A DNA stretch of 64,000 bases from Clostridium acidisoli DSM 12555 (GCF_900176305.1 NZ_FWXH01000002.1:248001-312000), one strand, 5' to 3'. Counted from the first letter of the stretch, positions 17,133 through 25,800 are shown. A program made the numbers and translations. Notes: a model not told the origin generated them from the sequence alone.

Positions 17133-17276
17133 TTACTCCTTTTCTGCAAACATATTTAATTGACCACTTTTTAGTTTATTAATCCTTTTAATCAATGATT
17201 CCTTGTGTTTTTCTGAAACGCTATATTTTAATGAAAGTTCAAGACGCTCTATCTCAGTTAACTCTTTTATTTTCAT
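17133..17276 (-). CDS. short phage protein with C-terminal QLNMF clamp-binding-like motif (47 aa)
   Basis: The product is 47 residues, basic and helical (MKIKELTEIERLELSLKY, HKESLIKRINKLKS), and ends GQLNMFAEKE. QLNMF is close to the QL[SD]LF consensus by which bacterial proteins bind the DNA polymerase III sliding clamp, and it is placed on a free tail. The gene follows the DnaD-like gene by four bases within the replication operon. A clamp-tethered or clamp-blocking role is inferred. Confidence 0.55.
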   Translation of the reverse strand: MKIKELTEIERLELSLKYSVSEKHKESLIKRINKLKSGQLNMFAEKE

Positions 17277-17280
17277 AAAT

Positions 17281-18120
17281 TCACTCCTTGTCCCATCCTA
17301 AGAGCTTCTTTTCTAAGTCGTCATAGTCATAATGTCTTTGACCTGGATAATCTGCAAAATTAGTAATCTTCCCTTTATTCTTGCTACTAATATTTTTCTT
17401 AGGATCATTCATCTGCAATACTAACGTGTCATATTTCTCGCGTAACTTATTAGGGCTTAAAATATTTTTATACCAAAAGCTATCATGTTGACACCATTTA
17501 ATAACCTGTTTAACTTCTTCAATATCCCTCTTATCAATTCTTAATATATAATCAAAGTGCTTGAACCATGTTTCAAAATTAGGTTCTTTAGCACTAGGAT
17601 TATTATCTTTAATATGGTTAAAAAGATATTGAGAGAGTCGGAACTCATTTGAGTTTTGACTATACTTATTATCATTATTATCATTGTTCTCATTATTATC
17701 ATTATTGTTTGTATGTTTCTGTGACGCTTCAGTGGTGCTTGAATGACGTTTCAGTGATGTTTCTGTGACGTTTTTAGTGATGTTCATATCTTGGTAAAGT
17801 TCGTAATTTACTATATTTATAGTGGTTTTTTTAGCGTCGCTTTTATAGATAATCATTTTATCGTCTGACAGTAATTCTAAAAACCTTTTTACTTTTGAAT
17901 TACTCCACCCCCATTTGTCACATAACTTCCTTATTGATGTTATAAATTGCCCTCTTTCAACTGCAATTAAATTGCTATCAAACAATATTTTTTTGTCTTG
18001 ATGATTGGCTGACAGGAGAAGGTCTATCCATGCATGAGCTTTATCAAATGGTTTCTCCTGCCATAACCAACTATCTTGAATTTTTCTATATAAGCTTATC
18101 CAACCTTTGCCTTCTCCCAT
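17281..18120 (-). CDS. DnaD-like phage replication initiation protein
   Basis: This 279-residue protein begins MGEGKGWISLYRKIQDSWLW and contains HAWIDLLLSANHQ and a winged-helix (KLCDKWGWSNSKVKRFLELL), the N-terminal replisome-organiser domain. A low-complexity Asn/Asp stretch (about residues 140-155) links it to a C-terminal DnaD/DnaB-like helical domain (ETWFKHFDYILRID, KWCQHDSFWYKNIL). Such proteins bind the phage origin and load the helicase. The Asn codon run near 17,660-17,705 may hold the origin, but no iterons are evident. Confidence 0.82.
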   Translation of the reverse strand: MGEGKGWISLYRKIQDSWLWQEKPFDKAHAWIDLLLSANHQDKKILFDSNLIAVERGQFITSIRKLCDKWGWSNSKVKRFLELLSDDKMIIYKSDAKKTTINIVNYELYQDMNITKNVTETSLKRHSSTTEASQKHTNNNDNNENNDNNDNKYSQNSNEFRLSQYLFNHIKDNNPSAKEPNFETWFKHFDYILRIDKRDIEEVKQVIKWCQHDSFWYKNILSPNKLREKYDTLVLQMNDPKKNISSKNKGKITNFADYPGQRHYDYDDLEKKLLGWDKE

Positions 18121-18134
18121 GCCTATTTGCTCCT

Positions 18135-18875
18135 TTATAATTCCAGTTCCAAACCTTTATCTGCAATGTATGTCGGTATGCCTGTTAATTTTTCAATCTC
18201 TTCCTTAAATTCCAAATCATTACTATTACTGTCACTAAGATGCAATAATGTAATTTCTTTTACTTGCCTTAAATCTGTTTCCTTTAAAAATTCTTTTACA
18301 TGTTCTAAGCTGAAATGTGACTTTAAAAGTCTATCTCTTAAGCTGTTATGTGTTACTCCTTTTTTAAAGTTGTTTTCAAGTATTTCACTTGAATAGTTGC
18401 ATTCAATCATTATGTGAATTAGTCCATTGAATTCATACTGGCAATAGTAACTATCAGTTATGAATAATAACTTACCAAATTCTTTATGATGTATTAAAAA
18501 TCCAAGTGGTTCTGCTACGTCATGCTGTACTTTAAAAGGAAGAACTATAAAATTTCCTATATTGAACTGTTCTCTTGACTTTATAAGTTTAAATCTATAA
18601 TTCATATTTAATGCATACTCTTGTTGCAAATATTCCTTCATAGTCCCTTGACTTGTATAGACATCAATTCCGTTGTTTAATACCTCACTTATAGCCTTAG
18701 AATGGTCTTTATGTTCATGAGTGACTAAACACCCAACCACACTAATCAAATTGAAATTTAAGCCTTTTAAGATAGTTTTATAAGGCAATCCACATTCTAT
18801 AATTAAAGTTTCCTTTTCATTTTGGAGTACGTAGCAGTTTCCACTACTACCACTCCCCAATACTTTCAATTTCAT
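18135..18875 (-). CDS. MBL-fold metallo-hydrolase (phage, YycJ-like)
   Basis: The 246-residue metallo-beta-lactamase-fold protein starts MKLKVLGSGSSGNCYVL and has the metal motif THEHKDHS (about residues 51-58). Later ligands lie in HDVAEPLGFL, LFITDSYY and LLHLSDSNSN. It resembles YycJ/phosphodiesterase-type members. Many Firmicute phages carry this gene beside recT, as here: it overlaps the recT stop by one base. It probably acts on nucleic acid in recombination, but the substrate is not shown. Confidence 0.85.
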   Translation of the reverse strand: MKLKVLGSGSSGNCYVLQNEKETLIIECGLPYKTILKGLNFNLISVVGCLVTHEHKDHSKAISEVLNNGIDVYTSQGTMKEYLQQEYALNMNYRFKLIKSREQFNIGNFIVLPFKVQHDVAEPLGFLIHHKEFGKLLFITDSYYCQYEFNGLIHIMIECNYSSEILENNFKKGVTHNSLRDRLLKSHFSLEHVKEFLKETDLRQVKEITLLHLSDSNSNDLEFKEEIEKLTGIPTYIADKGLELEL

Positions 18876-19810
18876 TAGAATGCTGGTCCTTCCATCTTAG
18901 TTTGCTGCATAACTGCTTCTGAATTTTCTTCTACCTTTTGAACTTCTTCAACATCAATTACATTTTCCTTTGGAGCTTCAATATCAATCTTCTTAGAATT
19001 GCCTTTTTCTTTGATTTCTTCCTCAACCTCGGCTTCAACATTATTAATTAATTTATCCTCGTCATATTGCTTTTCATCTGAATTGTTGAAAGCTTCAATT
19101 AAAATATCACTATCATCTGAGGTATTAGCAAACATTTTACAAGCTCTATTAATCACTGATTTCTTAGCCATTTCTTCAGCAAAGTTATTATGTGCTGTTG
19201 ACTTACCACTTTTATATGCCACACCTTGTCCCCAAGCTTTCTTTATTTGATTAATATTCATTACTTCAGTATATATTGGACCGTTTTCACCTAGTATTAC
19301 TGCAAAGGCTCCTTTTATTTTTGTTATATCTATATTTTCAAACTTAGGATTAAACTTAGTTATCTTTAAAGTAGCTGTATTTAGATCATATTCCTGTTCA
19401 AACTCGTCGCCTTCATATATGCAATAAGCTTTTACATCTTTTATTCCCTTAAGTCTTTTAGTAACTGCAACAGTACCCATGTAACTTCTCATGAGTTGTA
19501 GTTTGTTACCGTAAACTACAAAGTAACATTGCTTTTTTGCTGGACTTAAACCTTGTATAACCATGTCTAAAAGTGAATTTGCTATAGTAGATTTTGAACA
19601 TACTTGCAATGCACCTTTTTGATTTCTATCCACCGTTTCTTGAAGCAAGAGCCACGCACTTTTAAGGGCATTGGCAGCACTATATCCATGTGGTACAATT
19701 AATTCACCTTTTTTACTTAAATCATTTACTCTACTTAAAACTTCCTCCGTCACATTTTTTTCTTGAGTTGTTAATGCTTTATTATCGGTACTTTGAATAC
19801 TATTTGTCAT
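18875..19810 (-). CDS. recT: RecT single-strand annealing protein
   Basis: The protein has 311 residues. The start was set at MTNSIQSTDNKAL after GAGGGAATA, overlapping the SbcC-like stop by 11 bases. RecT hallmarks are LDMVIQGLSPAKKQCYFV, NKLQLMRSYMGTVAVTKR and KTVINRACK-like spacing near residue 210. The acidic C-terminal tail (about 240-311) ends in MEGPAF. RecT anneals complementary single strands in phage recombination. The neighbouring Rad50-like ATPase probably supplies end processing in place of RecE. Confidence 0.92.
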   Translation of the reverse strand: MTNSIQSTDNKALTTQEKNVTEEVLSRVNDLSKKGELIVPHGYSAANALKSAWLLLQETVDRNQKGALQVCSKSTIANSLLDMVIQGLSPAKKQCYFVVYGNKLQLMRSYMGTVAVTKRLKGIKDVKAYCIYEGDEFEQEYDLNTATLKITKFNPKFENIDITKIKGAFAVILGENGPIYTEVMNINQIKKAWGQGVAYKSGKSTAHNNFAEEMAKKSVINRACKMFANTSDDSDILIEAFNNSDEKQYDEDKLINNVEAEVEEEIKEKGNSKKIDIEAPKENVIDVEEVQKVEENSEAVMQQTKMEGPAF

Positions 19811-21773
19811 TCCATATTCCCTCACTTTCAATTCTTAATTTTTTATCCTTAGACACTATTAAATTTACTATTTGTGAATTGCTTTCTATGATCTGATTAA
19901 CTGATTCTCTATTATCTATGAATATAGGTGCTTGTACTCCATAAAACTCTGATAAAGCATTTATAATATCAATTCCAGCATTATACTGTGAAGCTGTATT
20001 CGCATTACTGAAAGGTACTCCATCAATTAGAGCCTCACATGATTCATTCAATCCACCATTTTTCTGTATATCAAACAGCTTAAACTTCACATATTTAAAT
20101 TTGTTGTTAATGCTTGATTCCAAGAGCTCAACCTTAGTCTTAATAAATTCTTCTGTAAGATATTCTTGCTTTTCAAGGTCTGCAATTAATTGTGCCAACC
20201 TTTTTTCTTCTGCTTGAAGTTCATCTATTCTTTCTTTAAGCTTTATATTTTGTTCTTTATATGCAATTAAATTATTAATACCACCTAATTCAATTTCAAA
20301 ATTAGCTTTTTGGTGCTTAAGTTCTTGTACTTGATTATCTACAGTTGAAGGAGTATCTATTTCTGATTCTAAGTCACTAATCTGCTGCATAAGTTCTTGA
20401 TATTCCTTATTGTTATTAAAGTCCACACTAGGCTTAAATTCTAATATTTGCTTATTAACCTCGGATTTATGTGACACAAGTTCAGTAAGCTCCTTATCAT
20501 ATGTTTCAAATCTCTGTTTAAGTTGTGTTATTTCAGTTTTAAGCTCTTCTAACTCATTACTCTTAGCTTTACCTTTTTCATTGATTTGCTTTTTTCTTTC
20601 TGCTTTAGATTGATTAAAGTTATCTGTCATTTCTTGCTTCTTGATTTCTATATCATCAGCTTCAAATGGTCTTTTACAAGTGGGGCATATAAATTCATTT
20701 TCATCAAACTCTAATACTTCATCATTTACCTCATACCATTGCTTTTTTAAAGTAGCTATTGAATTTTCAATTATTGGAATATTTTTATCTTTAGCTTTTA
20801 TCTTATCCATAGTTCTGTCCACTTTACTTTGAGCATCATATATATTTCTTTCAATATCTCTTAGCTGCTGATTCAAATTATTTAATGGTTCTTGTGCCTT
20901 AGACTTCAAATCATATTCCATATCATTGAGTTTAGCTTTCAAATCATAAACCTGCTTCTTTTTATTTAGCACTTCTTCATTAACTTTACTGCTATCAAGA
21001 ATTTTTTCATCCAATGCATTTATGTTTAAAAGAATTGTCTTTTTATTGGATTCCTGAATATTAAAATCAATATCATTTCTCATAGTTCTATTAAGTTCGT
21101 CTACTCTAGCAGGTATTGATTCCTTATCCTTTTTTAATTTTGCTTTCTGTGCCTTAACTCTTTTACTTAAGCTGTCCATATCTTCATTTGGTTTAAGCAG
21201 CTTGCTTAACTCTGCGAGCTTATCGTTATAGTTAATAACATCTTCAATACTTACATCACCATTTAAGTCAAAAATTATTTTTCTTCTGTCTTGCCATTTA
21301 AGTCCTAGGCTAAAATATAGTGGATTTGTTAATAGTTTAAAAATATCTTCATCACCAGTAATTTCCTTGATTTTGCTTTTGTATTCCCCTTGCTTAAATG
21401 GGACTTCATCCACATAATAAGATGATTCTGTTCCTTTAAGCTCTGCTTCAACTTCTCCACGTTTTTTAACCCATTTTTCACTTAAAACTTTTTTCAATAC
21501 TGTTTTTATGCTATCTATTTCAACCACAGCGGACACTTCTGTCTCAAGCATGTGAATTACATTATTGTTACCATCTAATGGATGCACATCAAATTTACTA
21601 CGATCTTGACTATCTTTATCGAATAACAACCATGTGAAAGCATCAAATATGGTTGTTTTACCTGTTCCATTTTCTCCATAGATATCTGTTATCTTTGAAA
21701 AATCTATTGTCAAATCCTTAATACCTTTGAAGTTCTTAAGTGATAATTGTTTTAAAAATATTGTTTTACTCAA
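19800..21773 (-). CDS. Rad50/SbcC-like AAA ATPase with zinc hook
   Basis: This 657-residue SMC-like protein has Walker A GENGTGKTTIFDAF (about residues 34-47) and a coiled coil (about 190-350). The zinc hook FICPTCKRP is at about 360-368. A second coiled coil runs to about 560, and the C-terminal ATPase lobe contains PIFIDNRESV. The Walker B acidic pair reads DN instead of DE, as I recall for this phage family. It is shorter than SbcC and has no adjacent SbcD nuclease. It precedes recT, so a role in end handling for recombination is likely. Confidence 0.88.
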   Translation of the reverse strand: MSKTIFLKQLSLKNFKGIKDLTIDFSKITDIYGENGTGKTTIFDAFTWLLFDKDSQDRSKFDVHPLDGNNNVIHMLETEVSAVVEIDSIKTVLKKVLSEKWVKKRGEVEAELKGTESSYYVDEVPFKQGEYKSKIKEITGDEDIFKLLTNPLYFSLGLKWQDRRKIIFDLNGDVSIEDVINYNDKLAELSKLLKPNEDMDSLSKRVKAQKAKLKKDKESIPARVDELNRTMRNDIDFNIQESNKKTILLNINALDEKILDSSKVNEEVLNKKKQVYDLKAKLNDMEYDLKSKAQEPLNNLNQQLRDIERNIYDAQSKVDRTMDKIKAKDKNIPIIENSIATLKKQWYEVNDEVLEFDENEFICPTCKRPFEADDIEIKKQEMTDNFNQSKAERKKQINEKGKAKSNELEELKTEITQLKQRFETYDKELTELVSHKSEVNKQILEFKPSVDFNNNKEYQELMQQISDLESEIDTPSTVDNQVQELKHQKANFEIELGGINNLIAYKEQNIKLKERIDELQAEEKRLAQLIADLEKQEYLTEEFIKTKVELLESSINNKFKYVKFKLFDIQKNGGLNESCEALIDGVPFSNANTASQYNAGIDIINALSEFYGVQAPIFIDNRESVNQIIESNSQIVNLIVSKDKKLRIESEGIWNDK

Positions 21774-21800
21774 TTTCTATCCCCCCATTTGATTTTTTCT

Positions 21801-21861
21801 ACATTCTGTAATAGAATGTATTTGAGATTTTTTATTTTTGAACTCTTTGGCGAGAGTTCTT
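21801..21861 (+). terminator. palindrome and plus-strand terminator inside the early operon
   Basis: ACATTCT/AGAATGT (21,801-21,819) is followed by GAACTCT/AGAGTTC (21,840-21,859) with seven T residues on the plus strand. The oriented T-run would stop plus-strand, antisense transcription; the minus-strand copy lacks a T-run. Confidence 0.45.
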
Positions 21862-21864
21862 TTT

Positions 21865-22134
21865 TTATTTACCTTCAGTTTCTTGCATCAACTTTTTTAA
21901 ATACCTTGAAAGTTCACTTGACGTACCTGAGAAATTTACAAATGTATGTTTACCTTTAACTGAATTCGTAATTTGATTTTTTTCAAGCTGCTTAATTTTC
22001 ATAATTAATTTCATTTTAGTTAATGCAAAACTTTCACAAACCTCCTCAAGACCTAAATTCTTTTTTCTCAGTTCAACATTCTCTTCTAATGCAGCGATAA
22101 GTTTTTTATTTAATTTTTTAACTATTTTACACAT
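21865..22134 (-). CDS. hypothetical early phage coiled-coil protein (89 aa)
   Basis: The product is basic and helical: MCKIVKKLNKKLIAALEENVEL, with the coiled coil continuing to about residue 55. The tail is Ser-rich (FVNFSGTSSELSRYLKKLM). Its ATG lies inside the last codons of the Spo0E-like gene, so translation is coupled. It belongs to the early operon before the Rad50-like gene. No family is recognised. Confidence 0.6.
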   Translation of the reverse strand: MCKIVKKLNKKLIAALEENVELRKKNLGLEEVCESFALTKMKLIMKIKQLEKNQITNSVKGKHTFVNFSGTSSELSRYLKKLMQETEGK

Positions 22135-22277
22135 GATTTATTCCTCCAAATAATTTTTTGTATTTTTACAATAGGCTTGTCCAGTTCTTGTGATTTCGCT
22201 ATGGTTCTTGGGTCATTTAATCCAAACTTTTCAATGCAGTTATAAAGCTCCTCCCTCAATTTTTCCAATGTCTTCAT
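22122..22277 (-). CDS. phage-encoded Spo0E-like aspartyl phosphatase (51 aa)
   Basis: This 51-residue two-helix protein starts MKTLEKLREELYNCIEKFG and carries the Spo0E signature AKSQELDKPIVKIQK (SQELD at about residues 29-33). Spo0E-family proteins dephosphorylate Spo0A~P and delay sporulation. It is in the early operon, right behind the lysogeny switch and overlapping the next gene. The binding site is GGAGAATGAAG. The one deviation is Pro in the usual LDKLI segment. I infer that the phage uses it to hold the host out of sporulation. Confidence 0.7.
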   Translation of the reverse strand: MKTLEKLREELYNCIEKFGLNDPRTIAKSQELDKPIVKIQKIIWRNKSCVK

Positions 22278-22416
22278 TCTCCTTCAAAATTTTATTTAAT
22301 ACTTCTTCAAAACTCATTTCTGATACTGTGTTACCTGTTTTTGTCTCATATATATGTTCATGGTCAAAATCATACCTAAGCTGCTTTTTAACTTTAATTG
22401 TCTTTAAGTTACTCAC
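22240..22416 (-). CDS. small early phage protein (58 aa, GTG start)
   Basis: The frame opens with GTG after GGGAGGAGTAAGA and encodes 58 residues: a basic beginning (SNLKTIKVKKQLRYDFDHEH) and an acidic end (EMSFEEVLNKILKENEDIG). The 3' end overlaps the Spo0E-like gene by 38 bases, typical of tightly packed early genes. Function unknown. Confidence 0.5.
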   Translation of the reverse strand: MSNLKTIKVKKQLRYDFDHEHIYETKTGNTVSEMSFEEVLNKILKENEDIGKIEGGAL

Positions 22417-22438
22417 TCTTACTCCTCCCTTCTAATAA

Positions 22439-22603
22439 TTACAATTGCTTGCTCATATTGATAGCTTTATCTATGAATTCATTAAGTTGCTTCGGTGATA
22501 ACCTTTTTACAAGTATTTTTACAATTGCCTTCGAATATCTTTCTTGTAATTCAAACATATCTTTTGGGATTTCCATAGTAACTGATCTAATTTTACTGTG
22601 CAT
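22439..22603 (-). CDS. small early phage protein (54 aa)
   Basis: The ATG follows GGGAGGCGGTGATAT. The 54-residue product (MHSKIRSVTMEIPKDMFEL, then VKRLSPKQLNEFIDKAI) is basic with two helices and resembles an early DNA-binding or ribbon-helix-helix-sized protein. It is the first gene after the Cro-like gene and its operator. Function unknown. Confidence 0.5.
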   Translation of the reverse strand: MHSKIRSVTMEIPKDMFELQERYSKAIVKILVKRLSPKQLNEFIDKAINMSKQL

Positions 22604-22678
22604 ATCACCGCCTCCCTCTAATAGTTTTTATGTTTTAAATTGATTGTCCTATTACTAATTATTGATTAGCTTTGTTTC

Positions 22679-22695
22679 TAACGCTTATAGCGTAA
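22679..22695. promoter_or_regulatory. lysogeny operator, TAACGC-n5-GCGTAA
   Basis: TAACGCTTATAGCGTAA is an imperfect palindrome built from the same GCGTAA half-site found between the divergent regulators. It lies just upstream of the 22,603 start and could control the early operon separately from the cro-like gene. Confidence 0.5.
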
Positions 22696-22697
22696 TT

Positions 22698-22910
22698 TTA
22701 TTTTAAAAATGTACTATCCAACGATATTTCTAATACTTTAGCTATTTCAACCATAACTGGCATGCTTGGTTTCTTTCTACCTTTTTCTATGTCACAAACT
22801 AAAGATGTACTCTTATTTATAAATTTTGCTAAATCAGTCTGTGACATATCCTTACTCTTTCTAGCTATAATAAGAGCGTCTTTAAATTTCTCTTTTATAA
22901 TATCATCCAT
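22698..22910 (-). CDS. Xre-family Cro/repressor-like regulator
   Basis: This 70-residue HTH protein starts MDDIIKEKFKDALIIARKS after GAGTGATAAT; an upstream in-frame ATG lacks a binding site. The HTH is DMSQTDLAKFINKSTSLVCDIEKGRKKP (about residues 19-46). It is divergent from the plus-strand repressor across a 236-base operator region, so it acts as the Cro-like early regulator. Confidence 0.85.
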   Translation of the reverse strand: MDDIIKEKFKDALIIARKSKDMSQTDLAKFINKSTSLVCDIEKGRKKPSMPVMVEIAKVLEISLDSTFLK

Positions 22911-22937
22911 ATTATCACTCCTTTTTCTACGCCTCAT

Positions 22938-23146
22938 GAGTAAATTGTAATACGCACAAAGCGTAATAGCAAGTGAAGATTTCTTTATATTTTACGCTAC
23001 AAGCCTAAAAACTAAGATTAAGCTACATATTCTTACTCTATCGGCGTATTTCTCTGTTTTTTAAAGATTTAGACTTAATGTGAGGATTTACACCAAGAGC
23101 GTAAAAAAATATAATGGTTATATATTTAAACAGGAGGTCAATTTAA
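22938..23146. promoter_or_regulatory. divergent operator-promoter region of the prophage
   Basis: The region contains the palindrome TACGCACAAAGCGTA (22,951-22,965). GCGTA/TACGC half-sites lie at about 22,926, 22,992, 23,043 and 23,099. An AGGAGG site precedes the repressor. The repeated half-site is a likely binding motif of the phage repressor and Cro-like protein. Confidence 0.6.
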
Positions 23147-23569
23147 ATGAAAATATCAAAAAAACTACGTGCTTTTAGGACTGAACAAAAACTTACGTTG
23201 AAAGAATTATCTGAAAAAAGTGGAATTTCTCTATCTTTCATATCTGATATTGAAAATGATCGCCGTACTCCAAGTATAGAAAAATTAAAAACCCTAGCGT
23301 CAGCACTTGGAGTTCCTGCTAGTGAATTTTTAGAAGAAAGTAATCCCAACAATAAAATCAATAACCCTGATTTTAACAAAGAAAAGAATGCAGTTTCTAA
23401 AATTACAGATATTAAAGAAGCTATGGAAATCATTCTTTCACAACCGGGTTTAATGTTAAATGGCAAATTACTTTCAGATGAAAGTAAAATTGCTTTAGCA
23501 AATGCAATAAAAATGGGGTTAGCCTACGCTGAACAACAGCAAGAGAAGGAGAAACTTAAAGATAAGTAA
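23147..23569 (+). CDS. Xre-family prophage repressor
   Basis: The 140-residue product has an N-terminal HTH (KLTLKELSEKSGISLSFISDIE, about residues 16-37). A linker with NPNNKINNPDFNK and a helical C-terminal part (about 80-140) likely serve for dimerisation. It is co-directional with the ImmA-type peptidase and the integrase, forming the lysogeny module. No RecA-type autocleavage domain is present, so induction probably runs through the adjacent peptidase. Confidence 0.88.
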   Translation: MKISKKLRAFRTEQKLTLKELSEKSGISLSFISDIENDRRTPSIEKLKTLASALGVPASEFLEESNPNNKINNPDFNKEKNAVSKITDIKEAMEIILSQPGLMLNGKLLSDESKIALANAIKMGLAYAEQQQEKEKLKDK

Positions 23570-23593
23570 TTCTCAAGGATTGGGGGTTAATTT

Positions 23594-24040
23594 GTGATTG
23601 ATACAAATAAATACATTCATGATACAATACTGAGATTAGTTGATACATACGGAACAAATAACCCATTTGAACTTTGTGATTATTTGAATATAAAAGTAAT
23701 AAAATCTAATCTTGGAAATGAAATAAAAGGATTTTTTCAAAGAACCTATAATAATTATGAGCTAATTCACATACATAATGGATTAAATGATTCTGAATCT
23801 AAATATATATGTGCTCATGAATTAGGACATGCTATTTTGCACACTGACTTGTCAATTGGATTTTTTATTGAAAACAAGTTGCAAATAAAAGATAGATATG
23901 AAGCTGAGGCTGATAGATTTGCAGCGATATTATTATTACCAAATGAAATAAGTTTTGAGTGTAAATATATGAACTTACAGCAGTTGTCGTCTTATTATCA
24001 AGTTCCAAAAAAGTTAATTGAATATAAGTTTAAAAATTGA
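23594..24040 (+). CDS. immA: ImmA/IrrE-family metallopeptidase
   Basis: The gene has a GTG start after a GGGGGTTAA site and encodes 148 residues. CAHELGHAILH (about residues 75-85) is the HExxH zinc motif, and EAEADRFAAILLLP supplies the third ligand in the gluzincin pattern of ImmA. In ICEBs1-type systems ImmA cleaves the immunity repressor on DNA damage. Its place 24 bases after the repressor supports the same role here. Confidence 0.9.
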   Translation: MIDTNKYIHDTILRLVDTYGTNNPFELCDYLNIKVIKSNLGNEIKGFFQRTYNNYELIHIHNGLNDSESKYICAHELGHAILHTDLSIGFFIENKLQIKDRYEAEADRFAAILLLPNEISFECKYMNLQQLSSYYQVPKKLIEYKFKN

Positions 24041-24110
24041 CAAATATTAAATTTACGATTTATTTCTAAGAATATTAAAATAAGAATAATTTTTAAAGGG
24101 AGTAATAAAT

Positions 24111-25799
24111 TTGAAAGCTGCAATTTATAGTAGAAAAAGTAAATTCACTGGTAAAGGTGAATCTATAGAAAATCAAATTGAGCTGTGTAAAAATTATGCA
24201 TTGAATTTAGGCATAACAGAATTTATTGTATACGAAGATGAAGGCTTTTCTGGTAAAAATATAGATAGACCAAACTTTCAAAAACTTTTGAGTGATGCAA
24301 GAGAAAGAAAATTTGATACAATAATATGTTATAGATTAGATCGTATAAGCAGAAATATAGCTGACTTTTCTAGTCTAATTAATGAATTGCAAGATTTAGG
24401 ATTAGGTTTCATAAGTATTAGAGAGCAATTTGACACAACAACTCCAATGGGCAGGGCTATGATGTACATAGCTTCAGTATTCGCACAACTTGAGCGTGAA
24501 ACTATTGCGGAACGAGTTCGAGATAATATGCTTGAACTTGCAAAAACTGGTAGATGGCTTGGTGGTCAAACACCACTAGGCTTTAAAAGCGAAGCTATAT
24601 CATATTTTGATTCTGAAATGAACGAAAAGAAAATGTTTAAATTGTCTCCTGAAAATGAAGAATTAAAAATAGTTAATCTTATTTATGACAAATATTTAGA
24701 ATTTAAATCTTTAAGTCAAGTTACAAAATATCTAACACAAAATATGATTAAAAGTAAAACAGGTAATACAATTTGGAATAAACGTACTGTTCAAGATGTA
24801 TTAACAAACCCAGCATATGTAAAGGCAGATGATAAAGTTTTATCTTTTTTTAAAGATCAAGGAATAACTGTTGCTGGAAATGCGGATAAAAAGCATGGCA
24901 TTTTGACATACAATAAGAAAAAAGGTACTAAGTCATTTAGAGATACTGATGAATGGATTGCAGCCATTTCAAAACACCTAGGTGTAATTGAATCTTATAC
25001 ATGGTTAAAAGTTCAAAACACACTAGCCGTAAATAAAGAAAAAGCCCCTAGAATGGGCAAAACAAACAATGTTCTATTAACCGGAATATTAAAATGTCAT
25101 AAATGTGGTAGTTCAATGAAAGTTATACATGGTAGAACCGATAAGGATGGTAAAAAAATATTTTATTATAAATGCTCTTTAAAAGAAGCCAGTGGAAATA
25201 AAAGATGTGATAATTCTAACGTACGTGCGGATGAACTTGAAAAAGTATTAATTAAAAAAATAGAAGAAATTTCTTCTGACAAAGGCTTAATTTTAAAGGA
25301 ACTTAAAGCTTTTAAAGAAAATCTTGATATATCTGATACTGCGTCATTTGCACTTGAAAACACACAAAAAAATATAAAGAATAAAAAATCTCAGATTGAA
25401 AATTTAGTTGATCAACTTTCGCTAAATCCCAGTATTAGTGAATATATAATTCCTCAAATAAATACTTTAGATAAAGAAATCAAAGCATTGAAATTATCTG
25501 AAAATGAAATAAAAGATACCAAAAATGATTTTATACAAAGTGATATGAACATAGATCTTATGCTTGAATTGCTAAAAAAAGTTTCTATTATTGATTCACT
25601 TGATGTTGAGGAAAAGAAGCTAGTTTTAAACAGCATATTGGATGAAGTTACATGGGATGGTGATACTGGCAATATAGATATTACTCTATGGGGAATGCGT
25701 AAAAAAAAAGTAAAATTTAATCCGATAGACATTAATAAATTGTTGCACTTTAGTAAGTCAAGCAGAAGCTATTGCTACAGGATCTCTTGCTGGCCATAA
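24111..25799 (+). CDS. int: large serine recombinase (phage integrase)
   Basis: The gene has a TTG start after AAAGGGAGT and encodes 562 residues. The catalytic domain is at the N-terminus, with the nucleophile Ser in AIYSRKSK (about residue 7) and Arg residues in CYRLDRISRN. The recombinase domain follows (GRWLGGQTPLGF). The zinc-ribbon domain has CHKCGSS and CSLKEASGNKRCDN, and a coiled coil runs about 430-500. The last 15-20 residues, after FNPIDINKLLHF, read into the host TrmFO-like sequence in another frame, so the C-terminal end depends on the integrated state. Confidence 0.93.
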   Translation: MKAAIYSRKSKFTGKGESIENQIELCKNYALNLGITEFIVYEDEGFSGKNIDRPNFQKLLSDARERKFDTIICYRLDRISRNIADFSSLINELQDLGLGFISIREQFDTTTPMGRAMMYIASVFAQLERETIAERVRDNMLELAKTGRWLGGQTPLGFKSEAISYFDSEMNEKKMFKLSPENEELKIVNLIYDKYLEFKSLSQVTKYLTQNMIKSKTGNTIWNKRTVQDVLTNPAYVKADDKVLSFFKDQGITVAGNADKKHGILTYNKKKGTKSFRDTDEWIAAISKHLGVIESYTWLKVQNTLAVNKEKAPRMGKTNNVLLTGILKCHKCGSSMKVIHGRTDKDGKKIFYYKCSLKEASGNKRCDNSNVRADELEKVLIKKIEEISSDKGLILKELKAFKENLDISDTASFALENTQKNIKNKKSQIENLVDQLSLNPSISEYIIPQINTLDKEIKALKLSENEIKDTKNDFIQSDMNIDLMLELLKKVSIIDSLDVEEKKLVLNSILDEVTWDGDTGNIDITLWGMRKKKVKFNPIDINKLLHFSKSSRSYCYRISCWP

Positions 25800-25800
25800 T
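25741..25800. other. right attachment site of the prophage (attR)
   Basis: Integrase coding sequence passes without a gap into sequence that, in a different frame, encodes the C-terminal part of a TrmFO-like flavoprotein. The crossover must lie close to this junction. The exact core cannot be set because attL is outside the window. Confidence 0.6.

Noticed and set aside
17650-17710. A/T-rich Asn-codon repeat in the DnaD-like gene as a CRISPR-like or origin iteron array
   Set aside because: The repeats are simple TTATTATCATTATTATC codon runs, without spacers or defined iterons; an origin remains possible but unsupported.
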